A DNA stretch of 64,000 bases from Lucifuga dentata (GCA_014773175.1 VXCM01000717.1:146882-210881), one strand, 5' to 3'. Shown: positions 32,355 to 47,880, counted from the first letter of the stretch. The notes: generated by a model not told the origin, from the sequence alone. Program-made: numbers and translations.

Positions 32355-34369
32355 GCAACACGGAAGAGTCTGGAAATAATTCATTGTTCATCGGGTTTTA
32401 TTGCGGTATTCTCCTTTAACCGTTTTCAAACATGAAATAAAAACAATTCCATTGCTTTGATACAGCTGCAACTACAGGCAAATGAGTAAATAAACATCCA
32501 TAGCTGTTTTTCTCGCACAAAATGAATCACAAAGTACAGTAGATAAATCACACTACAGTAAAATGGTAAGAAAAAAGATTTACAGATGCATTTAGGGTAG
32601 GTTCTGTTTGCTTTAAAACTGCCCATTTATTGTGGTCTGATAAAAATGAGCCCTTGTTAAAATTAAATCATGGGAAATTATTAAAATGATTAACTGAGGA
32701 GAGAAGGCTTGAAATGATACAGAATTTGTTTTACCTCCCTCTTCATAAGATAATGTTTAGGTCTACGTTGTGCAATTATATTGTATTGTTAGAGCATTTA
32801 GACATTGCTTATGCAGAAAATTAATTGCTTAATAGAAATTTGCTTTCAAATAACCCTGTTCACACTCAAAGATACTCATATGTACAGTATATACAAGCAT
32901 GCACTGTTATTTACATACCACCTTACAGTACATTATTTTGCTTGTGCTTACATTACAGAATCCTTTCACTTCTGATCGTCTATGGTTCTTTTTAAATCTG
33001 ATGCAGTTAAAATACATATCTTGTGCTCAAACTGAAATCAAATTCTTTTTGCAAGGACTACAAGTACACAAAGAAATATATGCATACTGTACCTATACTT
33101 TGTCCTCTGTTCACAACTGTAACAACTACTCTTTAAAATCTGCTCTAATTAATAGTGGCTTCTAATTTAAAATTACTACCAACAACCAAGAACCTTGCAA
33201 TCTGTTTTCTTTGCAACTTCTCATTAGATCATTGCATAATTATTTTCATTTATGCTTTCTCTGCCAAATGTAGAGGTCATGAAAAGATCAAATTTTAAGT
33301 CAAATCTGAAGGATGGCCACATGGATTTCTACACAGTTTAGGTTTTTACATGTAATATCCAATTTATTGACGTCGACATAAGGAGACAACTCAACGTGCC
33401 CTTTCAACAGCGTGTGTAGTTCCACTCTGAAAGGTGAATTGCCATCAGTTTTGTTTTGTTATTCATTTACTTAATCAATTCATAGTCAGAAGTGCAGCTT
33501 GGAGCCTCAACATTAAGACTGATTTTTATAACACATAGAAATAATGATGATGTAAGTGTTAAAATCCTAGTGACCAGCCATCTGCATCTTTATGTTTACC
33601 AAAAATCCAATTTAACATCTTAAAATTTCAGTGTGAATCACCAGATCAGGAGGCAGGACCAACACATTTCTGACTCCAGGAGACATTACCAAATATTTAC
33701 TACTTTAGACTAATTCCTCAGACATAGAATAACACATAAAAATTTATACTGTGTGGTATTCCTGAAAAATCATGAATGGACACAAAAGATCGCTGGAGTT
33801 TTAGGCCAGTTTTCAGACACCGTATCCCATAAAGTAGCAGGAAGTAAGGATGAATCTGAGGCTCTCAAAAGCCACAAATAACTTAGAATGTTTATAAGAA
33901 TATGGCTAGATATTTTGACTTAAATGCAAATAGTCATCAGGGTGAGAGATGAAGACTTGCTTTGATGAGGATTTGGCTACGTACACAACCTGAAGAAGAC
34001 TTGGATTTAAGAAGAAATGTGTTGATTTGAATAAAAGTTAAACTTATATATGGCTTTTTGGAGTGTGTTGGATTCTCCTTTCTTTCAGTCACTTCCGCCT
34101 ATACTAAACTGCCATTCTATTTTTGACACGACCGTCACAATTTTGATCCAGTGCAGCACTCTTTTTTTTTTTTTTTTTTTAAAGGACAAGAAACAGGAAA
34201 TGTTACTCCGCCCAGTCATGTCTGAGCCTGTCCATCTTTATCATATATGCAGGATTCTAAAGGATGTCCAGTGGTAGAAAAGTGAAGACGGGAAAATACA
34301 GTGTTTTTTTTTCCACAGGATTATTACACAGAGCAGGATGTAGTACTGTCTATGTTCATTCCCCGTCAG
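32355..34369 (-). other. Probable sfmbt1 3' UTR and short spacer to stimate
   Basis: About 2 kb of AT-rich sequence 3' of the sfmbt1 stop. No exon or recognisable repeat apart from a T run at 34162-34180. TTTATT at 32397-32402 and near 32625 would read AATAAA on the gene strand. If used, sfmbt1 transcripts end almost inside the stimate promoter. Confidence 0.4.
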
Positions 34370-37300
34370 CTACGTAGCAAACTGTTGATAAAACGCCAGC
34401 TTGACCCTTTCAATGTGATGGCACAGCTTGATGGCTGGTCCCAACTTCAAATCCATGCACTCCTGCACCGTCGGGAGGTTAAGCAGGAGCAGAGCTTGTC
34501 CGTCAATCTCCTAAAAGTACATATTTTATATGAGATACAGTCTGTGTCTAAAATTAGCAGTGAGGCTTAAATGGCCAAGGCAAAGATTACCAGGTTTATT
34601 CTGGAAAAAATATCAAACATCAATTTTTGGAGTAATATCTTTACCCTACATGTTCAAGCATTTTTCTTGTATAGAATTAGTGTGTAAGAGAAGGACACAT
34701 CTGGTTAAGTTATTTTATTCTCTTTGTTGACTCACATTTGATGCATGTCTGTTGCTACATGGGAATGTCAGAGCTTTTACATCAGTTAGTATTCAGGTAT
34801 CAGAGAAACAAAAGTGTGGCCCCCGCAGCCTTATCCAGAGCAGACTAATCAATAAACAGCCTGTCTGATACAGAGCCAGTGTTTTGATTTGATTGGTTCC
34901 TGGCCAGAGATAGCATGCAGGGACAAAGTCTTGTGCTGCGTTCGACAGACCTTGGAAGTTGAATTTTTCCCAGTTGGAAGCTCCAACTTCCAATCTCAAA
35001 CCGTTCCAGCCAAACGTAATCAAAAAAGCATGAATACCAATAAATACTGTAAAATTAATTAAACTTAGTAATAAATGCTAACTAAAGTAAAGTTAGACTA
35101 CAGGACTGTTTGCTTGTGTTGTTTTACAATGATATTAATCACAGTGGGTATTAAGCTTTGTGCAGAGAAGTAATATTCTGTAATTATTTACACTTACATA
35201 TCAATGGTAAACAGTTATACATAATAGTTAACTTGGCGATATATTCTGACCTTTTTCTTTCAATTTCATGTAAGAAAAAATACTTTATTCGCCTTTTAGC
35301 TGATNTTCTGACCTTTTTCTTTCAATTTCATGTAAGAAAAAATACTTTATTCGCCTTTTAGCTGATCATTTACATTCACAAAGCTCGCTTCCACGGATGC
35401 TGCCATGTTGAGTGACGTCATAGTAAGTCGGGGTAGATAATTTTGGTCCGAGTTTCCCAGCCGGAGCTCTGACCTCAAGTGCCATTCCAACGCATTTTTC
35501 CAAGTAAGAAGTCGGAAAAATCTGAGTTCCAAGGTCTGTCGAATGCAGCATTAGTGCATGGCTGAGATTTTCAAACTATCTGTTAATAGTATCTATCAAA
35601 CTATACTTTATTTCAAACCAGCCTGTGCAGCAGGGAAATTGTATCTATGTTCAGCACTTTATGGTTTCTATATTTCAGACACTAGATACAATATGAGTGT
35701 ACAGTGCATTTTTTGCCTTAAATCTATGCGTGTTTCATACCTGATCCAGGAAGATCCGTGCAAGAGGGGCGCAGTCAGTGGTCCTGATGAAGCGAACCAC
35801 ATCAGTGACACTCCACTCCAGTGGACTGGTGTCCAAACACAACTTCTGAGGAGCCTCAGTCTTTGAGGTCTACAGGCACGTAGACAGGGGGAGGGTTGTC
35901 AGAGATTTGGATACAAGTCTCAGGTAGACGTGTCATAAACCAAACAATGACTCTTTGAGTCTTGATGATTTTCTCATCAACTTCTTCATAGATTGTGTTC
36001 ATGTCAGAAAGCATCGAGTGTCCTTAATGTGATATATATTTCCTTTTGAACCAGGAATAGATCAGAATACAAAAAACATTTATTTTTAATGGATGTAATA
36101 TTTATTTATATTTTCAATAGTTTTCTTAGGGTATCTATTAGAGATGCATTTTTTTTTTTTTTTTANTTTTTTTTTTTTTTTTATAGTACTTTGCTATAAA
36201 ACACAAGAAAATATTTAGTAAAATTTTCAGTTAATCCAAGGAAAATAAGGTAAACAAACTGCAAAAGCCATATTTCATGTCATTGTGACTTTCATACCTT
36301 TGGTGAAGGAGGGCGGTTCTCATCATCAGAGAAAGAGGGAGAGCGGGGTTTCTGGCGCCGGCGCGTGGGCCTGGGTGTTGCTGGTGGGGAGGGGGACGGC
36401 GTTGTGGGCCGGGACTTTCCAACTGATTGTTCAGAATCGTCAAGGAGATCATCCTGCAGCTCAGAGCCCGAGTCTTCACTCAGAGAGTCATCTTCATCAA
36501 GATCCTCTTCCTCTCCACTGCCCTGTAGGCCACAAGGGCCGCCACAGTCCATTAATACAGATTCAGCTGAGGTGTCAAACATTAGTGGTAACGTTACTTT
36601 AACAGTCTCACAACTTATATCTCTTTTGATTTATTATAAACTGAAGAGACATGCTCGGGTGAGACATCATATAATGGGTAAATTGTTGTTTAAAGATGTT
36701 TTTCATTTTGTGTGTGAAAAGTACCTGTGGAGACCCAGCAGGTGTGTTGTCCACTGAGGCTGAAGAACGTCTCTTCTTATGGACAAAAAGCTGCTTCCTC
36801 CTCTTCCTCCTCTTCCCTCTCCTCTTCACCCCACCCTCCAGGTTGGAGTGGCCTCCGGGTGGACGGCCAACGCGTTTACTCTTCTTCTTGCCATAATAAT
36901 ATGCTGATAACAAGACAACAGGCTTAATGTGTAATGCTGCAAAATCAATATAATTCAACAAGTTTGGGAGAATATGAAAATATAAGAAACAGTGAGAAAG
37001 CCAAATCATAGTTTGCTGCTGTCAAATTATATAATTTATTTACCTGCTGTCAAATTATATAATTTATTTACCTGCAGTGCAGCAACAAGCAAACAAATCA
37101 AATAATCTGTGACTTTGTTTCAACTGAACAGCCAGCAGATTAAAGATAATCAATTCTGGAATCGATTAAATATGAAAAACAGACAAGTCCAACACAAACT
37201 GAAGGAATAGAAGGTTTCTGAAAACTTAAATTAATTAGTTTTGCTCTGAATAAAGAACTTTTAATGTTCTGATTTAAGGTGACAGCAAAGTTCTTCTAAG

Positions 37301-40300
37301 CTGCTGAAATCAATCGTCACCATTACAGGATATATCTAGTGTCTTCTTTAAGTTCATCTCTGATAAATCGTTTCAGCTGGATGAAATGATTTATCAGATC
37401 ATCTGATATAACATCTCATCTGAAAGACTAAAGCTATTTCTCCAGCGTCTTTGGGCTGAATCGAGGCTGGACGCTGATCTTAAATTCACTCTAGCACCTA
37501 CTGTATTTGGTCTTGGTGAGGACAGAGCAGTTCTCTGAGCATCGCTCCAGAACCATGCGAGGTCCAAACAGGTTCGGGCAGCATTCAAGTTTGATGCAGG
37601 TTTTCCTGCAGAAGTCTGCTACCCGATCTGCAGTACGGACTATTTCCACAGTGGCCCGGTAACTCTTTCCTTTGTATCTGTACAGAGAAGCAATGTTGAA
37701 GCATGTTGAGGAGAACATCTCTTTAAAAAAACAATAACCCAGCTGCTGTTGGCTAACACATTGCTTTAATGAAGTATCAGGATCTTGTGCTAGGATCCAG
37801 AGTGTTTTTCTGTTTCAAGTACATTTTAAATGCAGCATCTTAAAATAGTCCAGCTGTGAACACTTCTGCTATTCCTGCAGGTTTTCTACAGAGTTGAGAG
37901 TTTTAAGATGAAGATTAAATGGCGTTTCCTCTCACTTGGCTTTGAGTGTCTCTCCATGGCCTTGCCAGCGGCTCTCCTGGTCCAGCTGCAGCTCTCTGAG
38001 CACTCGGCTGGGTTTATACGCAGAGTTTATCAGCAGAGTCAATACCTAGACAGAACACATCCATGGGCATGATGTCATCAAATGATGCTAGCTTTACCAT
38101 TAGTTTTACCAGCTTGTTGCAGTGTATTTATTCAGAAATTCTTTGGCCCAGATTCATAAAAAATGGCTCTATGGGTGTAGCGTTGACCTAAATGTGCACC
38201 ATGATAATTGAAGCTCATTCATAAAACTTCTCCCATGATAATCAGAGCACCGCTGTCACATTAAGGTAGCATTGCTGTGAGGTGTTAATGAGCTGCTGCA
38301 TATTTATCAGCCACCATTTATCCTGATTCATCTGGTTTTAAAGTGATAAATCGGCAAAGGAAACATACATTCTGCTTTAGAGCTCCTCATTTTAAAAGAC
38401 TGACACTAAAATAACAGGTAAACGTGCATTTTAACCTCTGTANTTTAGAGCTCCTCATTTTAAAAGACTGACACTAAAATAACAGGTAAACGTGCATTTT
38501 AACCTCTGTAGTTTGTGTATGTGTGCATGTGTGTGTGTGCGTGTGTGTGTGTGTGTGTATGTGTGTGGGAAAGAGAGAGAGCAGATGAAGCAGAGTGCAC
38601 AAGAGCTCGGATCAAAACTCACCCTTTAAAACTGACTGATCAGCTGAGTGAGTTCATCTATCAAACTTTTTGATCGCTCGCACATGATGCAAATACAGTT
38701 TTAAATGTCGCCCAGATTTCATATCACTGAAATTTACCACAGGACTAAGGTGGCGGCGCATGCTGATGCAGTGGCTTGGTGCTTTCGGTTTATGCCGAGG
38801 AGTATCAAACTGAATTTCGTTGTACAATGTACAATGACAATAAAGTATCTAAAGTNATGCCGAGGAGTATCAAACTGAATTTCGTTGTACAATGTACAAT
38901 GACAATAAAGTATCTAAAGTCTGAAGCAGGTCTTAATTTTAGCGTGTGGGTTTGTTTTATGAATAGCTACCACGACATGTAAATCAGGAAATATCACATG
39001 CTAAAAAGCTAAAATATGTCGCTAACAGGCGTTTATGAATGAGGGAACGTGGTTGCACCATGATATTTGCTCATAGTGATGCGGTAAATCATGCGCTAGG
39101 TTTATGGATCTGGCCCTTTGTGTTTTATTTATCCACTAAATAGTCACAGTAGTCCATCTCACCTCCTTGAGCACGAGGACACAGTTCCCCGGGCCGATGA
39201 ACTGAGGCAGCTCGGAGATGCGTCCCTTGTTGAGGTACGGCCCAGAGAAACAACGGTGGTTGAAGTAGATTTTAGGACAGCAGTATTTCCCATTCCCCTG
39301 TCCTGCACAGTGACACAAAATATGACCAATTAAAGAGGCTACAGATGGTCAGAACATGGGATGTATCACATGTAGTGATCGCAGGAGTATCACTATTGCA
39401 AATATCTTCAGTGACACCTGAGACATCCCACTCACCTGTCTCTGACTGGCCACCCATCTGCTGTTTGACAGCATCAGGTGACAAAGACTTTGGGGGGGTT
39501 CTGCTGTAAGTAAATGAGTTAGGTGTTGAAAGGCTGTTGAACTTGATCCAATCAAACTAATAAATTAATCTAATATCATGGCTGCCTCTCACGCTCGTGT
39601 ACTCACTGTTTCTCAGGCTGCACCACAGCAATCTTCCTTTCTTTCTCAACTGAAAAGACAAGAAAATATTCACGTGTTTCACAAATTTGGAGATCAGGTA
39701 CAAAAAGATGCAATATGTTTTTTAAAATAAGAGGAACTTTTCTGATTGTAATCGTTTGAATGTAGTCATTTCATCAAGCATTCACCATAGCAACAGTTTA
39801 TCCTTCTGCTACTGACCGTTTTCCTGAGTTTCGTGAACTCTTTTATGCGTTTCTGAAGAATAAATTGCTAAACTGAGGTCGTGAAAGTTCGTCTTCCACA
39901 GACTGATAACAGCACAAAGACAAACAGCCCAGATTACTGAAATGGTAAAAGTCAAGAAGACTGAAAGAGTATTTTGACAATTTGAGTAAGTTGCTTTTGG
40001 CAAATTTTTCCTGAGCTTGACTCGNACTGAAAGAGTATTTTGACAATTTGAGTAAGTTGCTTTTGGCAAATTTTTCCTGAGCTTGACTCGTGCAAAATAT
40101 AACTTAGATGTGGAACTGATCCTTTAAAAAGCTCAAAGTAATAAAAAGGTTTAAAAAATTTAAACACTGAATGTCATTATATGAGTTCAATCAAAAATCT
40201 TTTTCTTGTAATTATGTAAAGGTTGATGATGTGACAGAAAATACATTTTTACAACTCCCCTAATGAGCAAAGAGAAAAAACGGAATTAAAGAAATTAAAG

Positions 40301-42306
40301 AATTGAGTAATAAAGATTTGAACAATCAGTATGCACTTTCTGAGATTACCACCTTAAATGATTAAAACTGAACATGGACTCACTCTTTGCAAAAGCAGAT
40401 ATCTTGCTCTATGATATGCATAAATTGATTGCTCTATAGTCTGCTATAATACAATTAACAGATTCCTGCAGAAAATCATTTACATTGCATAACACTTCAT
40501 GTAAGCATCTATGGAAAAAAAAAATCACCAGTTGTGAGATCAGCATGATTCAGCGTGTTTGTACCTGAGGATTTGATGGGATAGATGAGCGGATAACCAT
40601 TTGTCTCACACCAGCCGACAGGGAAGATGTCCAGGGAGTCCACGTGAACAATCAGCTCTGGCATGGGCTGCTTCAGTCCTGGATGCAAACACACACACAC
40701 ACACACACACACGGCTGCATGAATTCTATGTAAAACAATGTACTGTAAGTTATGTAATATTGCTGTATAAAGTTACTATTGTATTAACTATTGTGCAGAA
40801 AAATACATTCTCCCAGATCCCCCATCTCACCTTCCAGGCTGAGCCAAATGTATTGACCTTTGACCCTTGTGACTGTTGCCACATGAATGTTCTCAGGTGA
40901 CAGCGGGTTGACAGCCTCCAGTTTCATGGCTTCTTTGAAGCTGTGGTCGCACTGCTCCTGGAAGGCGAAACGTAGGGGAAAATATCACTTGAAAACTATT
41001 TGACAGTGGCGACTGTTGTGTTGTGTGTCGCAAAAGGGAGAAAAGTCATGTAATTATACGCTGTCTTTACTAGTGAAAAGTTGTTTATGACAGGTAACAG
41101 TGGAAATAATTCAGATTGGATCAGACAGAAACATAAAATGGGTGGAATTCATAAAACACAGCAGCAGATTTAAAGTGTCGATAATAGAAAATACTGTCCT
41201 GCATGCTAGTTACCGGCAACTTTTAGTGGTTACTTTTAAAGAAGCATTACTATATTTTCTTATTTACATGTGGAGGAAGTGATTCATGAATGAGCTCACG
41301 AATCATCATTGCACTTATCTAGCATGATATTATGGAGCCCCTTAGGAGTCATGTGAAAAAAAAAAAAGTGGGTAAAAAAAAAGAAAAATGGGTAAAAAAA
41401 TAAAAAGGAAGCAAAAAATGAGTTGAAGGTAAAACAAAAAAGAAAAAAATCAGTTGGAGGTTTAAAAAAAATACTTTTTTTTCCTCTGTTGTTTTTAGTA
41501 TGTTTCAGAAGAGAAAAAAAAGAAAGCAAAAAAAAACCTGGGAAAAAAAAAAGGAGAAAAACACGTTTGCTTTTTTTTTTACCTCCAACTGATTTTTTTT
41601 TTTTTTNTTTTTTTTTTTTTAACCCATTTTTTTTTTTTCCACACATGACCCCTAAGGGTCTCGGTTATGATATAAATAAACGACCCCCAAATATGTATTC
41701 TTCCAGTAAAGGAACCCAACAATGCTGCTACGCTTGTATAACTCATAAACACTCTGACGCAGTATAAAAGAGGTTTTATTTTGTTTCTATAAAAATCTCT
41801 TCTGCAGCCTTGATCACTGCTTGAATAATGCAACCCAAGTAACAGGGAGTAAGCTTCAGCAAAGCTCTTACAAGTTACTAATGGAGATTTTAATTCAATT
41901 TTTCATGCAGGCCCACCACCGTACATAGCAGCCATCTCATGCAATTTGCAATGAATTTCATACTTAATTATTTATTTAAAGTAAATAAAAATTTTAAATA
42001 GACCACTTTAGAAATAAAATACCCGTAAATGAGGCAGATGAATACGTAATTGGAATACGCTGGAATACATGCAAGAGCAGCATTAAGTAGGCTGTTTCTA
42101 CTCAGAATAAAATAATTAAGAAATCAATTCTGTTTCAGGTCAAATGAAAAAGGAAAAGCTCGGTATTAATCGTACACTTGAGTCAGTTAATGGTTTGTCC
42201 TGCATCAATGCTTTTTTCTTTTTTTTTTTTTAACTGCATTACAACAGCTGGTCCAAACATGATCTGAAATGAGCTATCTTCATGGACCATAGGGCATGGA
42301 CAAGAC

Positions 42307-42345
<39 letters not shown>

Positions 42346-43442
42346 GGCTTACCGTAGGGAAGCAATGCTGAGGAGCCGCCTCGGCCTCGTACTGTTTCAG
42401 GTAATCTGCCCAGTCAAAGTCCGGGCCCTGGTATCCTGCACATATTAAAATAAATAAAAAAGGGAAAGTTGGCGAATAGGAAGGGAGAGCGAAGCAAAGG
42501 TAGATAAAGGAAAAGGACAGAGAGACAGCATGAATAATCCATTAACTGCCCTTCCAAACTTCCAGACATGAAGTGGTTTTAAAGGGACGGTGTCTGACAG
42601 AGCTGACCTGGTGGGGAGCTGAGGGGGAGCCCATTTTTGAGGCTCCACTGAGCAGGGAAGATCCCAGGACTGTCCCGGTGACACAGGAAGGATCTCCCAC
42701 CTCCTTCTGACTCCTCAATACCACAGAGGTCATCCATCGTCACCAGGAAGTACTGCTCACTGAACACCTGAATATGAGAGGGGACAAATGAAAATGACTT
42801 AAGTGTCCTAAATTAACAGGTTTGGAAGAAAGTGCCTCAGTCCCCCTAGCTTGTGCCTCATGGGTTTATTATTTTTTTGAACCCTAAGGATAAAAAGTAC
42901 AATCTGGCATATTATAGTTTTGTTCAAAAGCACAAATACCTTCATTCTGTGTCTGAAATGACTGTCAAGCTCTCTTTTTATGGAAAAATTAACATACAAT
43001 ACAAGACAACCTACAGACTTTGAAAGGTTGCAGGTTCATTAAGAACCCTACATCCCTGACATGAGAATATCATCTCCTATAAAATATAAAAGATTGACTG
43101 TAATTATAAAAGAGCAAGTTGTGTACCACTGGTATTTATATATTAATGTGTTTTCAATCATATTATTTATTTTTCTCTCTTCTCTTCTTCATTTACATAT
43201 TTGCATGTTTGTACATGTATGTCATGGCATATAAGCAAGTTAGAAATGGCAGATAATATGAAAAGGTAAACAACAAACAGAAAGAAATAGCAGGCAAAGA
43301 GAGACAGATTTGATGGGGAAGTCTGTTACCGTGGTGACAGTGGCAGGCCTGATGGAAATGGGAGCAGCAGGGTCAACAGCCTCTAGTTTCATCCCTTCCT
43401 TGAAACAGTGAGCAGCAACGGCAGGCTGATCCTGAAACAAAC

Positions 43443-43497
<55 letters not shown>

Positions 43498-46400
43498 TCA
43501 TTTTCAGAAATATCTGTAAGTGTTTCAGTCGCCAAATTGGAGGAGGATGTTGTAATTCTTTAAAACGATTACTGAACTCGCACTCTATGTAAAACTCAAG
43601 CCTCCTGTTTGCCGTACAACACAGCTACAGTTTGGTTTCATATACAGAGGTTCTATATTGTGGAATGTCCTGTCCCCAAATTTCACTGAATTGTCTCATC
43701 CTCAGTTCAAGAAAGCTGTAAAGGGACTGTTGTGTTCTCGACTGTGTTACCCATATGGACTTTTGCTTTAAACTCTCTCATGTTTGTTGCCTTTGGAGTC
43801 TGATATTCTGCTGGTATTACATCAAGAAATTCCAAATGTTCTTTTATTGTTCTGCTTTGCTGTCTTTTTCTCTTTTCTGATTTTCTTTTTTTAAATTGTC
43901 TTATAATTTAACTATTGTCACGCATCTTCTGGAGAGCTGCCCTGAGTTTTTTGCAGCTCTCCTTCACATTTACTGTTATTTTTTTTTTCTTTTCTGAAAT
44001 TTCATATTTTTTTAGATGTGAAAACAAATAAACTAAACTAACTAATGATAATTATTGAACACACAATGAAATGTTCAGGTCAGGACCAATAAATATGAGC
44101 AGTATTTTGCAGTAAGTAAAATTTATTTGTGTAGCACCTTTTAAGAGCTGAAGTCACAAAAAAAACAACAAAGAATAAATTCCATAAAACAAACGAAAAT
44201 AAACAGGCAACAGAATAAAATGCAGACAGATATATAAAACACCCCAAAGTGCTACTCAGAGTCTGAAAAAATGAGTCTTCAGCTGCTTTTTGAATGAGTC
44301 CTCTGAGTCCAAAGATCTTAAATTTGAAGGGAGAGAGTTCCAGAGTTTGGGGGCCATGACTGAAAATCTGTTACCTTTAGTTTTGAGGACTGAGGGACAG
44401 ACAGTAGACCCTGATCAGAAGACCTGAGAGTTCTACTAGTACCTTACTGAACTCTGCAGCCAGAGCTTCATCTTGAGGAAGGTCACTAATCCTCTGTTGC
44501 ACTTCATCCCAATCCTCCTCTGTCCGCAGAGCCAACAAATCTGAAATCAGCAAACACACAAACATCGGCTTCTGAAGAATAAAACCTGACTTTCTGCTCA
44601 CTCAGTGTATCTGCATAATTTGATTGCTAAAGGCATGTTTTAGTAAAATGTAAAACATAAATCTGACTGAATTGTAAATGATCCTGCATTACGTTTGAAT
44701 AAACTAACCCCTTAAAGCAAGAACTGGCAAAACCAGTGTGGCGACTTGATCTTGTGACTGTCCCAAAGAGGTTACCGCATTTTATTAAACAAACACAATA
44801 TAGCTTTAATCACAGGACGTCCCAAGATAGTCTGATGATGTGCAGAATTAATCCCACTGAGCATTAGAGGACCCTTTCTTTAAAACCAAACACTGGAACT
44901 TCCCGTCTTTTATCTGGTCATAAAATACAAGTCATGTAAAAAAAGACGCTGCTACTTAGAAAAACACAGGTATGTAAAGCATATTTTGCCTATAATATGA
45001 CTGCATTACAAAACATATACCATGATTAAAGATCATTTGCAGATCAGCTGTACCAGGAGACAGCCTATAATGAATCTTAATAAAAAGCGTGATAACAATG
45101 ATCCATCTAATCCAGCTTGGAAAACCAATTTTAAGGTCTAATAGGACACCTTCATATTTTGATTTTAATCTCTTTTTTATCATCATCAGCGGTGGGCACT
45201 TTTGTAAAATATCATTACACCTTTGTAAAATCAGTGAAACACTTCAAAAATGTGACAAATACAAAAAAATTACAGATTAAATTCAGTTTACCTGAGTATA
45301 CTGCAGTTAAACATCAATATCTGGTCTAATCTATTGATTATGTACACATGATACAGTGAAATAGGTAATATTTGGTATTAATGTGAGAACAAACACAACC
45401 AGTCCTTCGTTGCATTGTAAATTTTTCATGTGGCTTACCATCAAAAATATTCTTTAAACCTGCTTTTACAGAAAAAACACCCAGCGAGCGAGCAATCATT
45501 TTTCTTTTCTTCCTTTTGTTTCTAAATATAAAACTTGACCCACGCCACTGACCTGTGGGAGGCCTGAGGGTGCAGCCATGTTCTTTAGCCCAGCCGAGTG
45601 GGTGGAGGCGTGGGTTGAGGTAGTAGAGCCAGAGGGTGGTGGGTGTGTCTGGGAGGCCCTCGGTGCCTACCAGGCGCAGCTTCAACCTTCCTCCGACGTT
45701 TTCCTCCACCTCAGCAGCCCAGGCCAGCACCGGGTCAACACCGTCCTGAAGCTCCACGTAGCAGCCTGCGCACAGGAGCTCCACTGGATCCCTGCCACGC
45801 TGAGGCTGGAGAGGGTGAGGGGTGGTGAAAAAAAGTTGATACACACACACGTCGCACAAGCACAAATGAACATGTACAGAGGCAAGGCGAGGAATTTATA
45901 GTGGGAGAACTACCGTATATACTCGACTATAAGCCAAGCCCTGATTTTAACTTGCAAATTTAGATTTTTAAAGAAACCCGCATATAAGCCGACCTCATGA
46001 TGTTGTTCCATCAATTTATNTGCAAATTTAGATTTTTAAAGAAACCCGCATATAAGCCGACCTCATGATGTTGTTCCATCAATTTATTTGTTTAGCAAAT
46101 TGCCTGTTTTTTCTGAGAATTATCACAGTATTCCTGTGATTTTCTGAAAACAATCCATGTACCGGTACCGGTAAACAGCTGATTACCTTAAATGAGATTA
46201 GCTAACATTAAGTTTTCTGGACTCCTCTTCCTTGTCAGAATCACACTGATGAAGGTAAGGGAAGCTTTACAAATGAGCTATAATTATCACTGAGCTCATT
46301 TAGCTTATTTAGCTGTGTAGTTATGGTGAGTTTTTGTTTTTTTGTTAAGAATCTCAAGAATTACATGTTTTCAGTAATTATCCTGTACCTGAGTTGATGC

Positions 46401-47880
46401 GGGCCTGTCTATGTGCTGGATATTCCTCGATACGGAATTTTGGAATTCCCTCAGCCGACCCCCTGATGTTGTTCCATCAATTTATTTGTTTAGCAAATTA
46501 CCTGTTTTTCTGGGTATTGTCATAGTACTCCTCTGATTTTCTGAAAATAATCCACGTACTGGTAAACATGATATTTATTTCAGCAGCTGATTACCATAAC
46601 TGACGGATCATGGCTTACTGGCCGCCCCAAAATGTGCTGGATAAGATGTTTAGTCAGGAAATATCTCATTCTAAGTTATGATTTAAACTATTTTCCATGG
46701 GTAGTGGTAATGGGTAGTATTTCCACCCCTGGAAATTTTGTTCTGTGGGAACCGATTTGAATTACTCCTGTATAAGCCGACCTCCCAATTTGCATTATGA
46801 AATTTGGTAAAAAAAAACAAAACTAAAAAACAAACTTGGCTTATATTTGAGTATATACGGTAAGTGGTATATACGGTAAGTCTTACTTTCCAGACTGCCA
46901 TTGGTTTCAGTTCATTCTGGTACGCTATTAAAATCAACTTACTGATACTTGAAGNTTCCAGACTGCCATTGGTTTCAGTTCATTCTGGTACGCTATTAAA
47001 ATCAACTTACTGATACTTGAAGCATAATGTTAGCGTTTAAGCACAATAAAAAGCATGAAGTGAATGTGTGTCTCCACCGGGGAATATAATACCAAAAGAA
47101 GACCTGCGTTTATCGAAAAATTTAAATGACTGTGACTTCATAAGACTGTATAACTATTAGCAGGTGAAACATGGATTTTTAAGGTGGGTGTATCACTTGA
47201 ATATTTGATTTGAAAGATTAAGAGATTTTGCAAAATATCAGAAAAGCTGAAATACGGTTTTATCCTTTAGGAAATGGCTGTCAGTATTGCAACATGTATG
47301 AAAATTGAATATATTAGCCTCAAACATGCCGGTATGGTTCCTTAATTTCAGGTTTAATCCTATTCATTGTAAATAAATTAGTGTTAGGTTTGTTTCCCGT
47401 TTTTATGTGAAAACACACAAATTTGTTTAAATCTGAACAACAGGGACAATTAAAAAAACAAGCAGCAAACGACAGATGAAGAAACTTTGACAGCCCTGCC
47501 CCATGTGTTAGCATTAAGACTGACGGACGACCTTACGACCCGAGGCTAAAAACTGTCAACTTAACGTATTTCTACTGTCAGCAGTATTTGCTAGACTTGC
47601 CTGGCCGCTTTACCAGAACTTGGAAAGTCTAATGTTATTGTTACAACCTCAATTCAGTGTGTTTCTCCAAGTTGTCAAATATATCAAATCAAATCAATAC
47701 AGGAGATTGTTCTTGGCAAAGACAGAGACAAAGGTTGCTAACGGGTGTGAGCTGTTCATGAGGAGGAGAGTTTGTCCTTACCAGCTCCAGCAGGTTGGCA
47801 GGCACGCTGCACTCCTCAGCCAGAGCCTTTTCCAGCAGAGCCTCCCAGTCCTGGTGCTTCTCACGCACACCTGAGTCCAA

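Noticed and set aside
41296..41767. Overlapping ORFs of over 100 codons rich in Lys or Phe on both strands
   Set aside because: They are products of A runs and T runs in a foldback element and cross an N. No protein-like composition.
43600..44030. Possible extra sfmbt1 exon
   Set aside because: The translated frame on the plus strand matches the tail of LINE reverse transcriptases and is antisense to sfmbt1.
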